A program made the translations under genes and the position numbers. The notes under the pieces are model-generated. The model worked only from the letters and a program-made list of their open reading frames with translations, was not told the DNA's origin and searched no databases. Shown in pieces: positions 1-8,416 of a stretch of DNA of 34,700 nt. The DNA comes from Chloroflexota bacterium (lineage in GTDB: Bacteria; Chloroflexota; Anaerolineae; Aggregatilineales; Phototrophicaceae), in contig VXNO01000004.1 in NCBI GenBank assembly GCA_009840575.1, forward strand, positions 1 to 34,700. The letters run 5' to 3'. Numbering within the stretch: the stretch's first letter is position 1; each line of letters starts with the position of its first letter.

Positions 1-715
1 TGGCGTTGTTGATAATTTGCGCGTTTGCCGCATCCAGCCGCGCGAACTCGCTGTGGATTTTGTGCTCGGTTACGCGCTCGGCGGTAACTGGCTGGAAGGT
101 ATCCAGCCCGATGTGCAAGGTGCAACGCGCGAGATGAAGGCCCCAAGCGGTGATACGCTCCAACAAGGCCGGCGTAAAATGCAAGCCAGCGGTCGGCGCG
201 GCCGCGGAGCCTGCCCGGCGCGCATAGACCGTCTGGTACCGTCCCGGGTCAGCCAGCTCGGCCTGAATATATGGTGGCAGTGGCATTTCGCCCAGCTCGG
301 GCAGGCGCGCGCGGATGGGCAGGTCGAATTCCAGCAGTCGCTGGCTTTTTTCCAGGCGGTCAAGCACAGTGCAGCCGGTGCCATCCGCCAGCAGCAGCCG
401 CATGCCGTCGCGGATATTGCGCCCGCCGACCAGCGCCAGCCAACGCCGTTTCTCCTGTTGCCGCAGCAGCAAAATCTCGACCTTGCCGCCGCTTTCTGCC
501 TTGGTAGCCGGCAGCCGCGCCGGGATGACGCGCGTATCGTTCATCACCAGCACATCGCCGGGTAGCAGCATTTCGGCAATATCAGCAAATTTGTGGTGAG
601 AAATTGCGCCGCTGCCACGCTCCAGGCGCATCAACCGGGCGGTATCGCGGGGCTCGGCGGGCGTCTGCGCGATGAAATGCGCCGGCAAGTCATAGTCGAA
701 GTCGGCGACTTTCAT
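1..715 (-). CDS. queA: S-adenosylmethionine:tRNA ribosyltransferase-isomerase QueA (partial, C-terminus beyond the left edge)
   Basis: The reverse strand reads as QueA, which transfers and isomerises the ribosyl group of SAM onto 7-aminomethyl-deazaguanine in tRNA to give epoxyqueuosine. The first 238 codons are visible. They start [11 protein letters not shown] and contain the family blocks [28 protein letters not shown] and TEHKIHSEF. The family usually has about 340-360 residues, so roughly a third lies outside the window. The ATG (715-713) overlaps the ruvB stop as ATGA, so translation is probably coupled and the two genes form one operon. A ruvB-queA order is common in several bacterial phyla. 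Identity is firm from motifs; the missing end cannot be judged. Confidence 0.93.
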   Translation of the reverse strand, partial: MKVADFDYDLPAHFIAQTPAEPRDTARLMRLERGSGAISHHKFADIAEMLLPGDVLVMNDTRVIPARLPATKAESGGKVEILLLRQQEKRRWLALVGGRNIRDGMRLLLADGTGCTVLDRLEKSQRLLEFDLPIRARLPELGEMPLPPYIQAELADPGRYQTVYARRAGSAAAPTAGLHFTPALLERITAWGLHLARCTLHIGLDTFQPVTAERVTEHKIHSEFARLDAANAQIINNA

Positions 716-1794
716 AGCAGCGTCGGCTGTGTCTCATCATCGGCGGCAACTTCGGGAATAGGCAAGCCGAGATGCGCGTAGGCATGGCGCGTGCAGGTGC
801 GTCCGCGCGGCGTGCGATCAATGAAACCCAACTGGATCAAATAGGGCTCGTAGACATCCATGATGGTGGCGCTGTCTTCGCTGATAGCGGCGGCGATGGT
901 ATCCAGCCCGACTGGTCCGCCGCCGTAATTCTCGATGATGATGCGCAGGATGCGGCGGTCGATATCGTCCAAGCCCAGCTCGTCAATCTCCATGAGTCCC
1001 AGCGCTGCCTGCGTAGCTGCCATCGTGATGACGCCGTCCGCCCGCGCCTCGGCATAATCACGCACGCGCCGCAGCAGACGCAAGCCGACGCGAGGTGTGC
1101 CGCGCGCCCGCCGGGCGATTTCCCGCGCGCCCTCAGCGTTGATTTCGACATCCAGCAGCCGCGCCGCCCGCCACACGATCTTTTGCATGTCCGCTTCTGC
1201 ATAGAAATCCAGGCGAAAAGTCGCCCCAAAGCGATCGCGCAATGGCGCCGCCAGCAGCGCCAGCCGCGTCGTCGCGCCGATGACAGTGAAGCGCGGCAGG
1301 TTCAGACGCAATGACTTGGCGGCGGGGCCTTTGCCGATGACGATATCCAGCACGAAATCTTCCATGGCCGGGTACAAAATCTCTTCGACCGCTTTGCCAA
1401 GCCGATGCACTTCGTCGATGAAGAGGATGTCGCCTTTTTTTAGATGCGTCAAAATCGCCGCCAGGTCGCCCGCGCGCTCAATGGCTGGTCCCGCCGTAAC
1501 GCGGATGTCCCCAGCCACCTCGTTGGCGATGACATAAGCCAGCGATGTCTTGCCCAGCCCGGGCGGACCATAAAAGAGTACATGGTCAATTGGCTCGCTG
1601 CGGGCAGTAGCGGCTTCGATCAAGATGCTCAAGTTTTCGCGCACGCGGTCTTGCCCCAGCATGTCATCCAGGCGGCGCGGACGCAGGGCGATATTGTCGC
1701 GGTCGCTCTTCCGCTGCACCCCACTGACGACGCGCTTTTCGGCTGACACGATACCCTGTCCGATTCTGCTTATGACCTGCCCATGTGTTGCCAT
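712..1794 (-). CDS. ruvB: Holliday junction branch migration DNA helicase RuvB
   Basis: This 360-residue AAA+ ATPase pumps DNA through RuvA-bound Holliday junctions during recombinational repair. Visible motifs are Walker A GPPGLGKT, Walker [10 protein letters not shown], sensor 1 GATTR, the C-terminal [18 protein letters not shown] block and the winged-helix end ([10 protein letters not shown]). The length is slightly above the usual 330-350 because of a short N-terminal lead before [13 protein letters not shown]. The ATG lies only five bases after a TATACT -10 box, so the message may be leaderless; no Shine-Dalgarno is seen. Its stop overlaps the queA start. ruvA and ruvC are not in the window. 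Confidence 0.97.
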   Translation of the reverse strand: MATHGQVISRIGQGIVSAEKRVVSGVQRKSDRDNIALRPRRLDDMLGQDRVRENLSILIEAATARSEPIDHVLFYGPPGLGKTSLAYVIANEVAGDIRVTAGPAIERAGDLAAILTHLKKGDILFIDEVHRLGKAVEEILYPAMEDFVLDIVIGKGPAAKSLRLNLPRFTVIGATTRLALLAAPLRDRFGATFRLDFYAEADMQKIVWRAARLLDVEINAEGAREIARRARGTPRVGLRLLRRVRDYAEARADGVITMAATQAALGLMEIDELGLDDIDRRILRIIIENYGGGPVGLDTIAAAISEDSATIMDVYEPYLIQLGFIDRTPRGRTCTRHAYAHLGLPIPEVAADDETQPTLL

Positions 1795-1799
1795 TTAGC

Positions 1800-1827
1800 A
1801 GTATAGACTACGGACTATGACTTGCAA
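1800..1827 (-). promoter_or_regulatory. Candidate sigma70-type promoter for ruvB-queA, giving a leaderless mRNA
   Basis: On the reverse strand TTGCAA (1827-1822), a 16-base spacer and TATACT (1805-1800) are followed after five bases by the ruvB ATG. A start site about six or seven bases past the -10 box would fall on the A of ATG itself. The hexamers are seen in the sequence; promoter function and leaderless translation are inferred. Confidence 0.5.
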
Positions 1828-1857
1828 AGCTGGCTTTCTTGGCTGGCGCAGCGCTGC

Positions 1858-1886
1858 TGTAAATCCCGGCGGGATGCGGCTACAAT
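1858..1886 (+). promoter_or_regulatory. Candidate promoter for the upp operon
   Basis: TACAAT (1881-1886) is a good -10 box, with a weak TGTAAA (1858-1863) 17 bases upstream. The predicted start near 1893 gives a leader of about 32 bases. This leader carries a strong Shine-Dalgarno, AAAGGAGG (1911-1918), six bases before the upp ATG. Confidence 0.4.
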
Positions 1887-1924
1887 TGCCCTGACGAAAG
1901 CTGCTCCCCCAAAGGAGGCTGGTC

Positions 1925-2551
1925 ATGCCCGCCAACTTGCGTATTTCACCCCATCCGCTGGTCAAGCATAAATTGACCTTGCTGCGTGATACCGCCACCG
2001 ACCATCGCTTGTTCCGCGAGCTGGTGCGTGAATTGGCGCTGCTGTTGTGTTACGAGGCGACAATCGACCTGGCGCTGCAGCCCAGCGTCGTCAATACACC
2101 TATGGGGCAGGCCAGCGGCTGGCAGAGCAGCGAAGTTATCGGGCTGGTGCCGGTGCTGCGCGCGGGCTTGGGGCTGGTCGATGGCATCCAGGAGCTGCTG
2201 CCGGCTGTGCAGGTCTGGCATATTGGACTGTATCGCGATGAAGCGACCCTGCGCCCGGTCGAGTATTACAACAAGTTGCCCGAAGAGCCGACTGTGCAAG
2301 TCTGCCTGGTGCTTGACCCTATGCTGGCGACCGGCGGCTCAGCTATCGCGACCATCGACATATTGAAACGGTGGGGCGCGCCGCGCATCAAATACCTGGG
2401 CATCCTGGCTGCTCCCGAAGGCGTCGAGGCGCTTTCGGCTGCGCACCCCGATGTGCCTATTCATATCGCCGAGCTGGACAAGCAACTGAACGATATCGGC
2501 TTCATTGTGCCGGGTTTGGGCGATGCCGGCGACCGTATGTTTGGCACATGA
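1925..2551 (+). CDS. upp: Uracil phosphoribosyltransferase
   Basis: This 208-residue cytoplasmic enzyme makes UMP from uracil and PRPP (pyrimidine salvage). The PRPP loop VLDPMLATGGSA, the VPVLRAGLG block, the EYYNKLP segment and the family-typical end PGLGDAGDRMFGT are all present, and the length is normal. The ATG is chosen because AAAGGAGG sits six bases upstream. Its TGA overlaps the ATG of the next gene by four bases (ATGA), so the two are co-translated. A salvage enzyme coupled to a glycan lipid-carrier transferase suggests a shared uridine-nucleotide theme, but that is only inference. Confidence 0.97.
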   Translation: MPANLRISPHPLVKHKLTLLRDTATDHRLFRELVRELALLLCYEATIDLALQPSVVNTPMGQASGWQSSEVIGLVPVLRAGLGLVDGIQELLPAVQVWHIGLYRDEATLRPVEYYNKLPEEPTVQVCLVLDPMLATGGSAIATIDILKRWGAPRIKYLGILAAPEGVEALSAAHPDVPIHIAELDKQLNDIGFIVPGLGDAGDRMFGT

Positions 2552-3600
2552 CTCGCGACCTGCTGGCATTCGTTCTGGTCTTCAACGCGGCGCTGGCTTC
2601 GGCCTTGGCGCTAATCCCCCTGGCGCGCGCGCTCAGCTTTCGCTTCGGTATCATTTCGCTGCCGGGCGGGCGGCGTCAAGAACCTGTGGCCATGCCCAAG
2701 CTGGGCGGCTTGGCGCTCTTCGCGGCTTTCGTCATCGGCGTCGTCCTGGCGCAGTTGCTGCCGGTCGAGCGCGGCGACCCCAACGAGATAACGCGCGTAG
2801 CCGGCTTGCTGCTAGGCAGCTCGCTGATTGGCATTTTTGGCATGATTGACGATATCTGGGATATGAGCTGGCGGCAGGTATTTATCGCGCAGATCGCCAG
2901 CGCCGCTATCGCCATTGCTTTTCAGATCTTCATTGAGTTTTTTAACAACCCGCTGACCGGCGCGCAAACCGACCCCTGGCCGCCCGTCGTGACCGTCGCG
3001 CTGACTCTCTTTTGGCTGGTGCTGATGATGAATACGGTCAACCTGCTGGACGGCTCGGATGGCTTGGCGGCTGGCGTCGCGGTCATCGCCAGCGCCATCC
3101 TCTTTCTCAACAGCGCCGTCCGCCAGGAGCCGCCACAGACCAGCGTTGCGCTCTTGCCGCTGGCATTGTGCGGGGCATCGCTGGGCTTCTTGTTACACAA
3201 CTTTTACCCTGCCCGCGTCTATCTGGGTGGCAGCGCCTGGTTTCTGGGTTTTGCCTTGGGCGCGCTGAGCATCATCGGCGGCGCAAAGATGGCGACTATC
3301 CTGCTGGTGATGGGTTTGCCGTTGATGGACCTGGGCTGGCAGATTGTCAACCGCCTGGCGAACGGGCACAACCCCTTCCGTGGCGACCGCGGCCACCTGC
3401 ACTTCCGCCTGCAAGATAGCGGTTTGTTCAGTCCGCGCCAGATCGCCTTGGGCTATTATGCCATCTGCGCGGTTTTTGGCTTCCTGACCTTGGTTACATC
3501 CAGCCAGATGTTCAAATTTATCGCCTTCGCCATCATGCTCGTATTCATCGCTATCGGCTTTATGATTGTCGGGCGCTTCTCGGCGCTGCGCGATGATTAA
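2548..3600 (+). CDS. Undecaprenyl-phosphate sugar-1-phosphate transferase, WecA/TagO/MraY family
   Basis: This 350-residue polytopic membrane enzyme of the GT4-unrelated PNPT family loads a sugar-1-phosphate (probably GlcNAc-1-P) from a UDP-sugar onto undecaprenyl phosphate, the first step of surface glycan assembly. Visible motifs are the Mg-binding MIDDIWDMSW (DD at 101-102, D105), MNTVNLLDGSDGLA (161-174) and GDRGHLHFRL (279-288). About ten hydrophobic segments are spaced along the protein. The start is the ATG overlapping the upp stop; a longer open frame from 2371 only reads upp out of frame. The sugar cannot be told from the sequence; WecA/TagO type is likelier than MraY because of the HLHFR ending. 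Its stop interlocks with that of the opposite gene (3597-3600). Confidence 0.9.
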   Translation: MTRDLLAFVLVFNAALASALALIPLARALSFRFGIISLPGGRRQEPVAMPKLGGLALFAAFVIGVVLAQLLPVERGDPNEITRVAGLLLGSSLIGIFGMIDDIWDMSWRQVFIAQIASAAIAIAFQIFIEFFNNPLTGAQTDPWPPVVTVALTLFWLVLMMNTVNLLDGSDGLAAGVAVIASAILFLNSAVRQEPPQTSVALLPLALCGASLGFLLHNFYPARVYLGGSAWFLGFALGALSIIGGAKMATILLVMGLPLMDLGWQIVNRLANGHNPFRGDRGHLHFRLQDSGLFSPRQIALGYYAICAVFGFLTLVTSSQMFKFIAFAIMLVFIAIGFMIVGRFSALRDD

Positions 3601-4589
3601 GGCTTGTCTTCATGATAAGGCCCATCACCTTCATCGAGATAGCTATCGTCATCGTCCAGCGGCTCGGGCGCGGGTTGCAGCACTGTGACGGCTTGGCGGC
3701 TGACCGGCTCTCTGCCCGGCGGCCCGGGGATAGGCAAAGGAAAGTCATAAATCGAGCGGAATGTCTTGGGCTTGGCAGGCGACTGGCTGGCTGATGAGGC
3801 TTGGGCTTGTTCGGCGCGCCAGGCACGGGCTTCTTCCCGCGACATAGCGACCATCACCCCATCAACGAAGCTGGCGCTCTTGCCCGTCACGCGCTCAATC
3901 AGCGACTCGGCTGTGCCCAAGACAGCCACAACCAGCAGGTTAAACGCCAGCACTTGCAGCAGCGCCACCGCCAGACTCTCCAGCAGGGTCAGGCTGGATG
4001 CGCTGTCGATTGCCCACGCCAGCAAAGCCAGCGAAAACAGCCCAAGCCCCGCGACAGCCTGCTGCCAGCGACTGTGCAAAATCGGCTGCGCTGGAAACAT
4101 GGTGTTGGCGATGACAAATGCCAGATAAAACCACAGCCAAAAATCCGCGGTTCGTAGCACATTACCCAGCGCGAGCGCCAGGGCATCTATGCCGCCGGCT
4201 TCAAGCGGAGCCAGCGCCGCCCCCCAGCGAAACACGCCCGCCGCCAAGAGCCACAAAGCGATGCTGCCCGCCGCCAGTGGCGCAAGCGAAATGATGACTT
4301 TGCGGGCGCGCCCAGCTCCTGGTGACAAGCGGACGAAGTTCAAACGCAGCTCGCCGATTTCTTGCGCAGCCGGGAAGTCAATCGCAGTTTCCGCGTGTAC
4401 CCGCAGCAAGCCCGCCAGCAGCCAGACGGTCAGCTCGTGCAGGGCGATGCCAGGCAGGAAGAGGCAATAATAGAGGATGGTCGTGATGTGGAAATTGTTG
4501 GTCAGCAGCCAGCCGACCTTGAAAATGTGCTGATGCAGCCACCGTTCGCCGCGCCGGAATGCGATAAAAAGCGCCCCCAGCACCAGCAA
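3597..4589 (-). CDS. M50-peptidase-like integral membrane protein with degenerate active site
   Basis: The product has about 330 residues: five or six hydrophobic segments up to about residue 225, then an acidic, Pro-rich cytoplasmic tail ending DDDDSYLDEGDGPYHEDKP. The segment LFLPGIALHELTVWLLAGLL resembles the HELSHW helix of M50-like proteins. Here the second His of HExxH is replaced (HELTV), and the later IANTMFPAQPI segment lacks the usual Ser/Asp pair, so protease activity is doubtful. The family call is from memory of such proteins and is tentative. The given start is TTG. A CTG at 4616, just after the tpiA stop and 7 bases after GGAG, would add LRELDFLAQ and may be the true start. It follows tpiA at once, so it probably belongs to the gap-pgk-tpiA operon. 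Confidence 0.72.
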   Translation of the reverse strand: MLVLGALFIAFRRGERWLHQHIFKVGWLLTNNFHITTILYYCLFLPGIALHELTVWLLAGLLRVHAETAIDFPAAQEIGELRLNFVRLSPGAGRARKVIISLAPLAAGSIALWLLAAGVFRWGAALAPLEAGGIDALALALGNVLRTADFWLWFYLAFVIANTMFPAQPILHSRWQQAVAGLGLFSLALLAWAIDSASSLTLLESLAVALLQVLAFNLLVVAVLGTAESLIERVTGKSASFVDGVMVAMSREEARAWRAEQAQASSASQSPAKPKTFRSIYDFPLPIPGPPGREPVSRQAVTVLQPAPEPLDDDDSYLDEGDGPYHEDKP

Positions 4590-4618
4590 CTGCGCCAGAA
4601 AGTCCAGCTCGCGCAGCC

Positions 4619-5392
4619 TTATTCTCCGTTCATCTCCGCCGCGATTTCCACCAAGGCGGCGAAATCGTCGACTTGCAGCGATGCGCCGCCGACCAGCGCG
4701 CCATCGATATTCGGCTGCGCCATGAACTCGGCCATGTTGCCCGGTTTGACGCTGCCGCCGTATTGAATGCGCGTGCTTTCGGCAATAGTATCGCCATAAA
4801 GCCCGCGCAACGTATCGCGCACAGCCGCGCCAATGATGCTGTCAGCTTGCTGGCTGGTGGCGCTCTTGCCAGTGCCAATCGCCCAAATCGGCTCATAAGC
4901 GATGACCACGCGCGCCATATCCGCCGCCGAGATTCCCGCCAGCGCCGCGCGAACTTGCCCGCGCACGAAGGGAATGGTCTCGCCGGCTTCGTTCTGCGCC
5001 AGGCTCTCGCCCACCGCGATGATCGGCTGCATGCCCGCCGCCAGGACAGCGTTGGCTTTGCGGTTGACATTGGCATCGGTCTCAGCCAAATACGCGCGCA
5101 CTTCTGAATGCCCGAGGATGACAAAGTCCGCCAGCCCGCGCAGCATGTCGGCGGCTACCTGCCCGGTGAAAGCGCCGCTGGCTTCCCAATGGGCACCCTG
5201 CGCCGCGACCTTCAAGGGACTGCCTTGCAAGGCATCGGCAACGCCGGACAGCGCCAGGCTGGTCGGCGCAACCGCCGTTTCGACCGAGTCGAAATTACGG
5301 ACGCGCGCTTCTAGCTGCTGCGCGAAGTCAATGGCTTCGCGGGGAGCTTTATTCATCTTCCAGTTGCCCACCACGATAGGCGTCCTGCTCAT
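4619..5392 (-). CDS. tpiA: Triose-phosphate isomerase
   Basis: This 257-residue TIM-barrel enzyme interconverts dihydroxyacetone phosphate and glyceraldehyde 3-phosphate. It shows the substrate Lys in GNWKMN, the catalytic His in GHSEVR, the catalytic Glu in AYEPIWAIGTG, and the phosphate loops YGGSVKP and GALVGGASL. The usual GHSERR is GHSEVR here, a mild deviation. The ATG at 5392 has AAGGAGG seven bases upstream; the open frame reaches an in-frame GTG at 5407, but that GTG lies just ahead of the Shine-Dalgarno, so it is not used. It is the third gene of the gap-pgk-tpiA operon, 38 bases after pgk. Confidence 0.97.
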   Translation of the reverse strand: MSRTPIVVGNWKMNKAPREAIDFAQQLEARVRNFDSVETAVAPTSLALSGVADALQGSPLKVAAQGAHWEASGAFTGQVAADMLRGLADFVILGHSEVRAYLAETDANVNRKANAVLAAGMQPIIAVGESLAQNEAGETIPFVRGQVRAALAGISAADMARVVIAYEPIWAIGTGKSATSQQADSIIGAAVRDTLRGLYGDTIAESTRIQYGGSVKPGNMAEFMAQPNIDGALVGGASLQVDDFAALVEIAAEMNGE

Positions 5393-5430
5393 GTCGCCCT
5401 CCTTCACTGCATTCCAAAATTTGCGCCTGG

Positions 5431-6618
5431 CTAGCGGTCGGAAAGCGCCGCGATGCCGTGCAACGTCTTGCCTTCCAGCAGTTCGAGACTTGCGCCGCCG
5501 CCTGTGGAAATATGCGACATAGTCGCCGCCAAACCCGCCTGCGCGACCGCCGCCGCTGAATCGCCGCCACCGATGATTGTGGTCGCGCCATTCGCGGTTG
5601 CCGCCGCCAATGCCCGCGCCATGCCCGTCGTGCCCAGCGCGAAATTGGGCATCTCGAATACGCCCATGGGTCCATTCCAGACGACCGTGCCCGCCGCCGC
5701 CACTTCCGCGCCGAATGCCTGCACAGTCGCGGGACCGATATCCAGCGACTGCCAGCCAGCCGGGACATCTTCGTCCGCGCTCAGGACTCGCTGCTGCGCG
5801 TCATTGGCGAAGTCGGATGCGATGCGCTGGTCGACCGGCAGCAGCAATTTGTCGCCTGCTTTCGCCAGCAAATCACGCGCCAGCTCCAGTGCATCCGGCT
5901 CGACCAGCGAGTTTGCCATGTCGCGCCCTTGCGCCACGAAGAAAGTATTCGCCATGCCGCCGCCCACAAGCAGCTTGTCCACCTTGCCCAGCAGCGCCTC
6001 GATGACATCGATCTTGCCTGAGACCTTTGCGCCACCAATGATGGCGATAAATGGACGTCGCGGCTTTTCCAGCGCGGTCGCCAGGTAGTCGATTTCTTTC
6101 TTCAGCAGCAAGCCCGCCGCCGCGCCGAGATGCCGCGCCAGCCCGACATTCGAGGCATGGGCGCGATGAGCAGCGCCAAAAGCATCGTTGACAAAGACAT
6201 CGCCCAAAGCAGCTAGCGCCCTCGCAAAATCCGAATCGTTAGCGGTCTCACCGGGATGAAAGCGGGTATTCTCCAGCAGCAGCACACCGGCCGCGGGCAG
6301 CGCCTCCACAGCCTGCCGCGCGATGGGTCCAATGCAGTCACCCGCAAAAGCGACATCGCGTCCCAAAGCCGCAGCCAGAGCCGGCGCAACCGGTGCGAGC
6401 GACATATCCGCGCGGACTTTGCCTTTGGGGCGGCCCAGATGCGAAAGCAAAATCAACGCGCGTGGCTCAGCCTGCAATATCCGTTGCAAGGTAGGGATAG
6501 CGGCGCGGATGCGCGTATCGTCGGTGATGCGCCCGTCAGCCAGCGGCACATTGAAATCGACGCGGACGAGGACGCGCTTCCCGCCCAGCTCGATATTGTC
6601 AATCGACAATTTGTTCAT
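5431..6618 (-). CDS. pgk: Phosphoglycerate kinase
   Basis: This 395-residue, two-domain cytoplasmic kinase transfers phosphate from 1,3-bisphosphoglycerate to ADP. Diagnostic blocks are VLVRVDFNVPLADGRITDD near the N-terminus, LLSHLGRPKG, ENTRFHPGE, the nucleotide site IGGAKVSGKI, WNGPMGVFE and the end GGGDSAAAVAQAG...HISTGGGASLELLEGK. Length is typical. It starts 15 bases after the gap stop and is followed by tpiA, the classical lower-glycolysis operon order. Confidence 0.97.
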   Translation of the reverse strand: MNKLSIDNIELGGKRVLVRVDFNVPLADGRITDDTRIRAAIPTLQRILQAEPRALILLSHLGRPKGKVRADMSLAPVAPALAAALGRDVAFAGDCIGPIARQAVEALPAAGVLLLENTRFHPGETANDSDFARALAALGDVFVNDAFGAAHRAHASNVGLARHLGAAAGLLLKKEIDYLATALEKPRRPFIAIIGGAKVSGKIDVIEALLGKVDKLLVGGGMANTFFVAQGRDMANSLVEPDALELARDLLAKAGDKLLLPVDQRIASDFANDAQQRVLSADEDVPAGWQSLDIGPATVQAFGAEVAAAGTVVWNGPMGVFEMPNFALGTTGMARALAAATANGATTIIGGGDSAAAVAQAGLAATMSHISTGGGASLELLEGKTLHGIAALSDR

Positions 6619-6633
6619 TATTTCGCCTGGCGC

Positions 6634-7641
6634 TTAGAGGCGCTCGCCGACGAACTTGGTCAAGTCGGCTGTGCGGCAGGAATAGCCCCATTCGTTGTCA
6701 TACCAGGTGATGACTTTGACCAGGTTGCCCGCTACATCGCTCGCCAACGCATCGATGATGCTCGAATGCGGATTGCCCACATAATCGCTGCTGACCAGCG
6801 GCTCATGCGAGACAGCCAGGTAGCCCTGCATAGCGCCGGTGGATGCTTCTTCAAAGGCGGCGATCAATTCGTCTTTGCTGGGCGCTTTATCCACTGTGGC
6901 GACGAAATCCACCAGCGAGCCGGTCGGCGTGGGCACGCGCACCGCCATGCCATCAAACTTGCCTTTCAGCTCGGGCACGACCAGCGCGACAGCTTGCGCG
7001 GCTCCAGTGCTGGTGGGGATCATGTTGACAGCCGCGGCACGGGCGCGGCGCAAATCTTTGTGCGGCAGGTCGAGGATCTGCTGGTCGGTGGTGTAGCTGT
7101 GGATGGTGGTCATAAAACCCTGCTGGATGCCAAAGACGTCGTTGACCACCTTGGCGGCTGGCGCGAGGCAGTTGGTGGTGCAAGAGGCGTTGGAAACGAC
7201 ATGGTGCGCGGCGGGGTCATATTTGTCCTGGTTGACACCTAATACGATGGTGATATCTTCGCCTTTGGCGGGCGCGGAGATGATGACTTTTTTCGCGCCG
7301 GCGCTGATGTGCTTGGAAGCGCTGGCTCTGTCGCGGAAGATGCCGGTACTCTCGATAACCACATCCACGCCCAGCTCGCCCCAGGGCAGTTGCGCCGGGT
7401 CGCGCTCGGATAGCGCAGCCACGCTGTCGCCATCCACAATCAACGCGCCATCAGCGACTTCGACCGTGCCGGAATATACGCCATAACTCGAATCGTAGCG
7501 AAACAGATGCGCCATGGTAGCCAGGTCGCCCAGGTCGTTAAATGCCACAATGTCAATATCGTCCGCGTAACGTTCGCGCATGGCTTTCAGCACCTGCCGG
7601 CCGATGCGCCCGAATCCGTTAATGCCCACGCGAATCGCCAT
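6634..7641 (-). CDS. gap: Glyceraldehyde-3-phosphate dehydrogenase, type I
   Basis: This 335-residue enzyme oxidises and phosphorylates glyceraldehyde 3-phosphate. The Rossmann motif [11 protein letters not shown], the catalytic [12 protein letters not shown] and the C-terminal [11 protein letters not shown] are intact. AFNDL with its acidic residue after the second beta strand points to NAD rather than NADP, which fits a glycolytic role. A Shine-Dalgarno AAAGGAGAG lies about nine bases before the ATG. It is the first gene of the operon; the 82-base gap to the next leftward gene must hold the promoter, but no convincing -35/-10 pair was found. Confidence 0.97.
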   Translation of the reverse strand: MAIRVGINGFGRIGRQVLKAMRERYADDIDIVAFNDLGDLATMAHLFRYDSSYGVYSGTVEVADGALIVDGDSVAALSERDPAQLPWGELGVDVVIESTGIFRDRASASKHISAGAKKVIISAPAKGEDITIVLGVNQDKYDPAAHHVVSNASCTTNCLAPAAKVVNDVFGIQQGFMTTIHSYTTDQQILDLPHKDLRRARAAAVNMIPTSTGAAQAVALVVPELKGKFDGMAVRVPTPTGSLVDFVATVDKAPSKDELIAAFEEASTGAMQGYLAVSHEPLVSSDYVGNPHSSIIDALASDVAGNLVKVITWYDNEWGYSCRTADLTKFVGERL

Positions 7642-7723
7642 TTTCTTTCTCTCCTTTGCTACTGGTGACCGTCCTGCTTGATTATCCGCCTAGCATAGTA
7701 CAAAGCATCGCGGCTGAGTATGC

Positions 7724-8416
7724 TCAAATGCCCGCGCGCGCCGACAGCGCCCAGTGACACAGCAGCAATGTCAGCCCCGCGCCGACAGCGCAGAAGGCCG
7801 CGATGAAGAGCGCCGCGTCAACGAACAGCTGCTGGGGGTACAAGCGAATCAAGCTGTCGGAATAGGGGAAACGCCAACTGCCCGCCGCGAAGAACAATTC
7901 ATGGAAGCGGTCAAAGGCGCTGTCCCAAGCCGCCAGAGCCACCACGCCCAGCCCGCCAATCAGCGCAACCGTCAGCCACGCGCCCAGTTGCAAGCCTTCC
8001 AGCCCCGCCCGCCAATCCCGCCACAGCGCCAGGCCGATGCACAAGGCGCAGGCCGCCGCCAGCGCAAAAGCGACTTGCGTTAGCTGCTTGACATCCTGCA
8101 TGTGTCGCAGCTCGGCGGCATTGAAGAGCGCGCAATCATCGGCATCGGCAGTCGGTAAGAAGCACAAGCCCCGCGGCAGGCGCAGTTCCGCCAGGAAGGC
8201 AACCGACTCGGCATTGAACAGGTAGTCGATGGCATAGCGCCCGTATGTCAAGCGGTCGCTGGCGCTGAAGCCATAGCTGTCGGGTGGAAAGCCGGGCCGC
8301 TGGTATTCGATGCGCAGGAACTCGTAGCTCAGCAGCAAGCGCGCTGCCGTCATCAGCAGCAGGCAGAGCAGCGCCAGCCCCAGCAGCAGCTTAACCACCA
8401 GGCGCGAGCTACTCAT
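7724..8416 (-). CDS. TIGR01906/DUF1461 family integral membrane protein
   Basis: This 230-residue protein starts MSSSRLVVKLLLGLALL, so a membrane segment begins almost at once. A soluble extracytoplasmic stretch follows, then three more hydrophobic segments. The block FDRFHELFFAAGSWRFPYSDSLIRLYP matches the hallmark FHxLFF...W.F...D.LI.L.P of the TIGR01906 family; the function of that family is unknown. The ATG at 8416 overlaps the end of the upstream gene by eight bases (ATGAGTAG), so the pair is an operon. The longer open frame reaching 8785 reads the upstream gene out of frame. The family call is by motif recall, not search. Confidence 0.8.
   Translation of the reverse strand: MSSSRLVVKLLLGLALLCLLLMTAARLLLSYEFLRIEYQRPGFPPDSYGFSASDRLTYGRYAIDYLFNAESVAFLAELRLPRGLCFLPTADADDCALFNAAELRHMQDVKQLTQVAFALAAACALCIGLALWRDWRAGLEGLQLGAWLTVALIGGLGVVALAAWDSAFDRFHELFFAAGSWRFPYSDSLIRLYPQQLFVDAALFIAAFCAVGAGLTLLLCHWALSARAGI

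Noticed and set aside
17-565. Rightward 182-residue open frame
   Set aside because: It is antisense to queA; the reverse strand has clear QueA motifs and the forward peptide has none.
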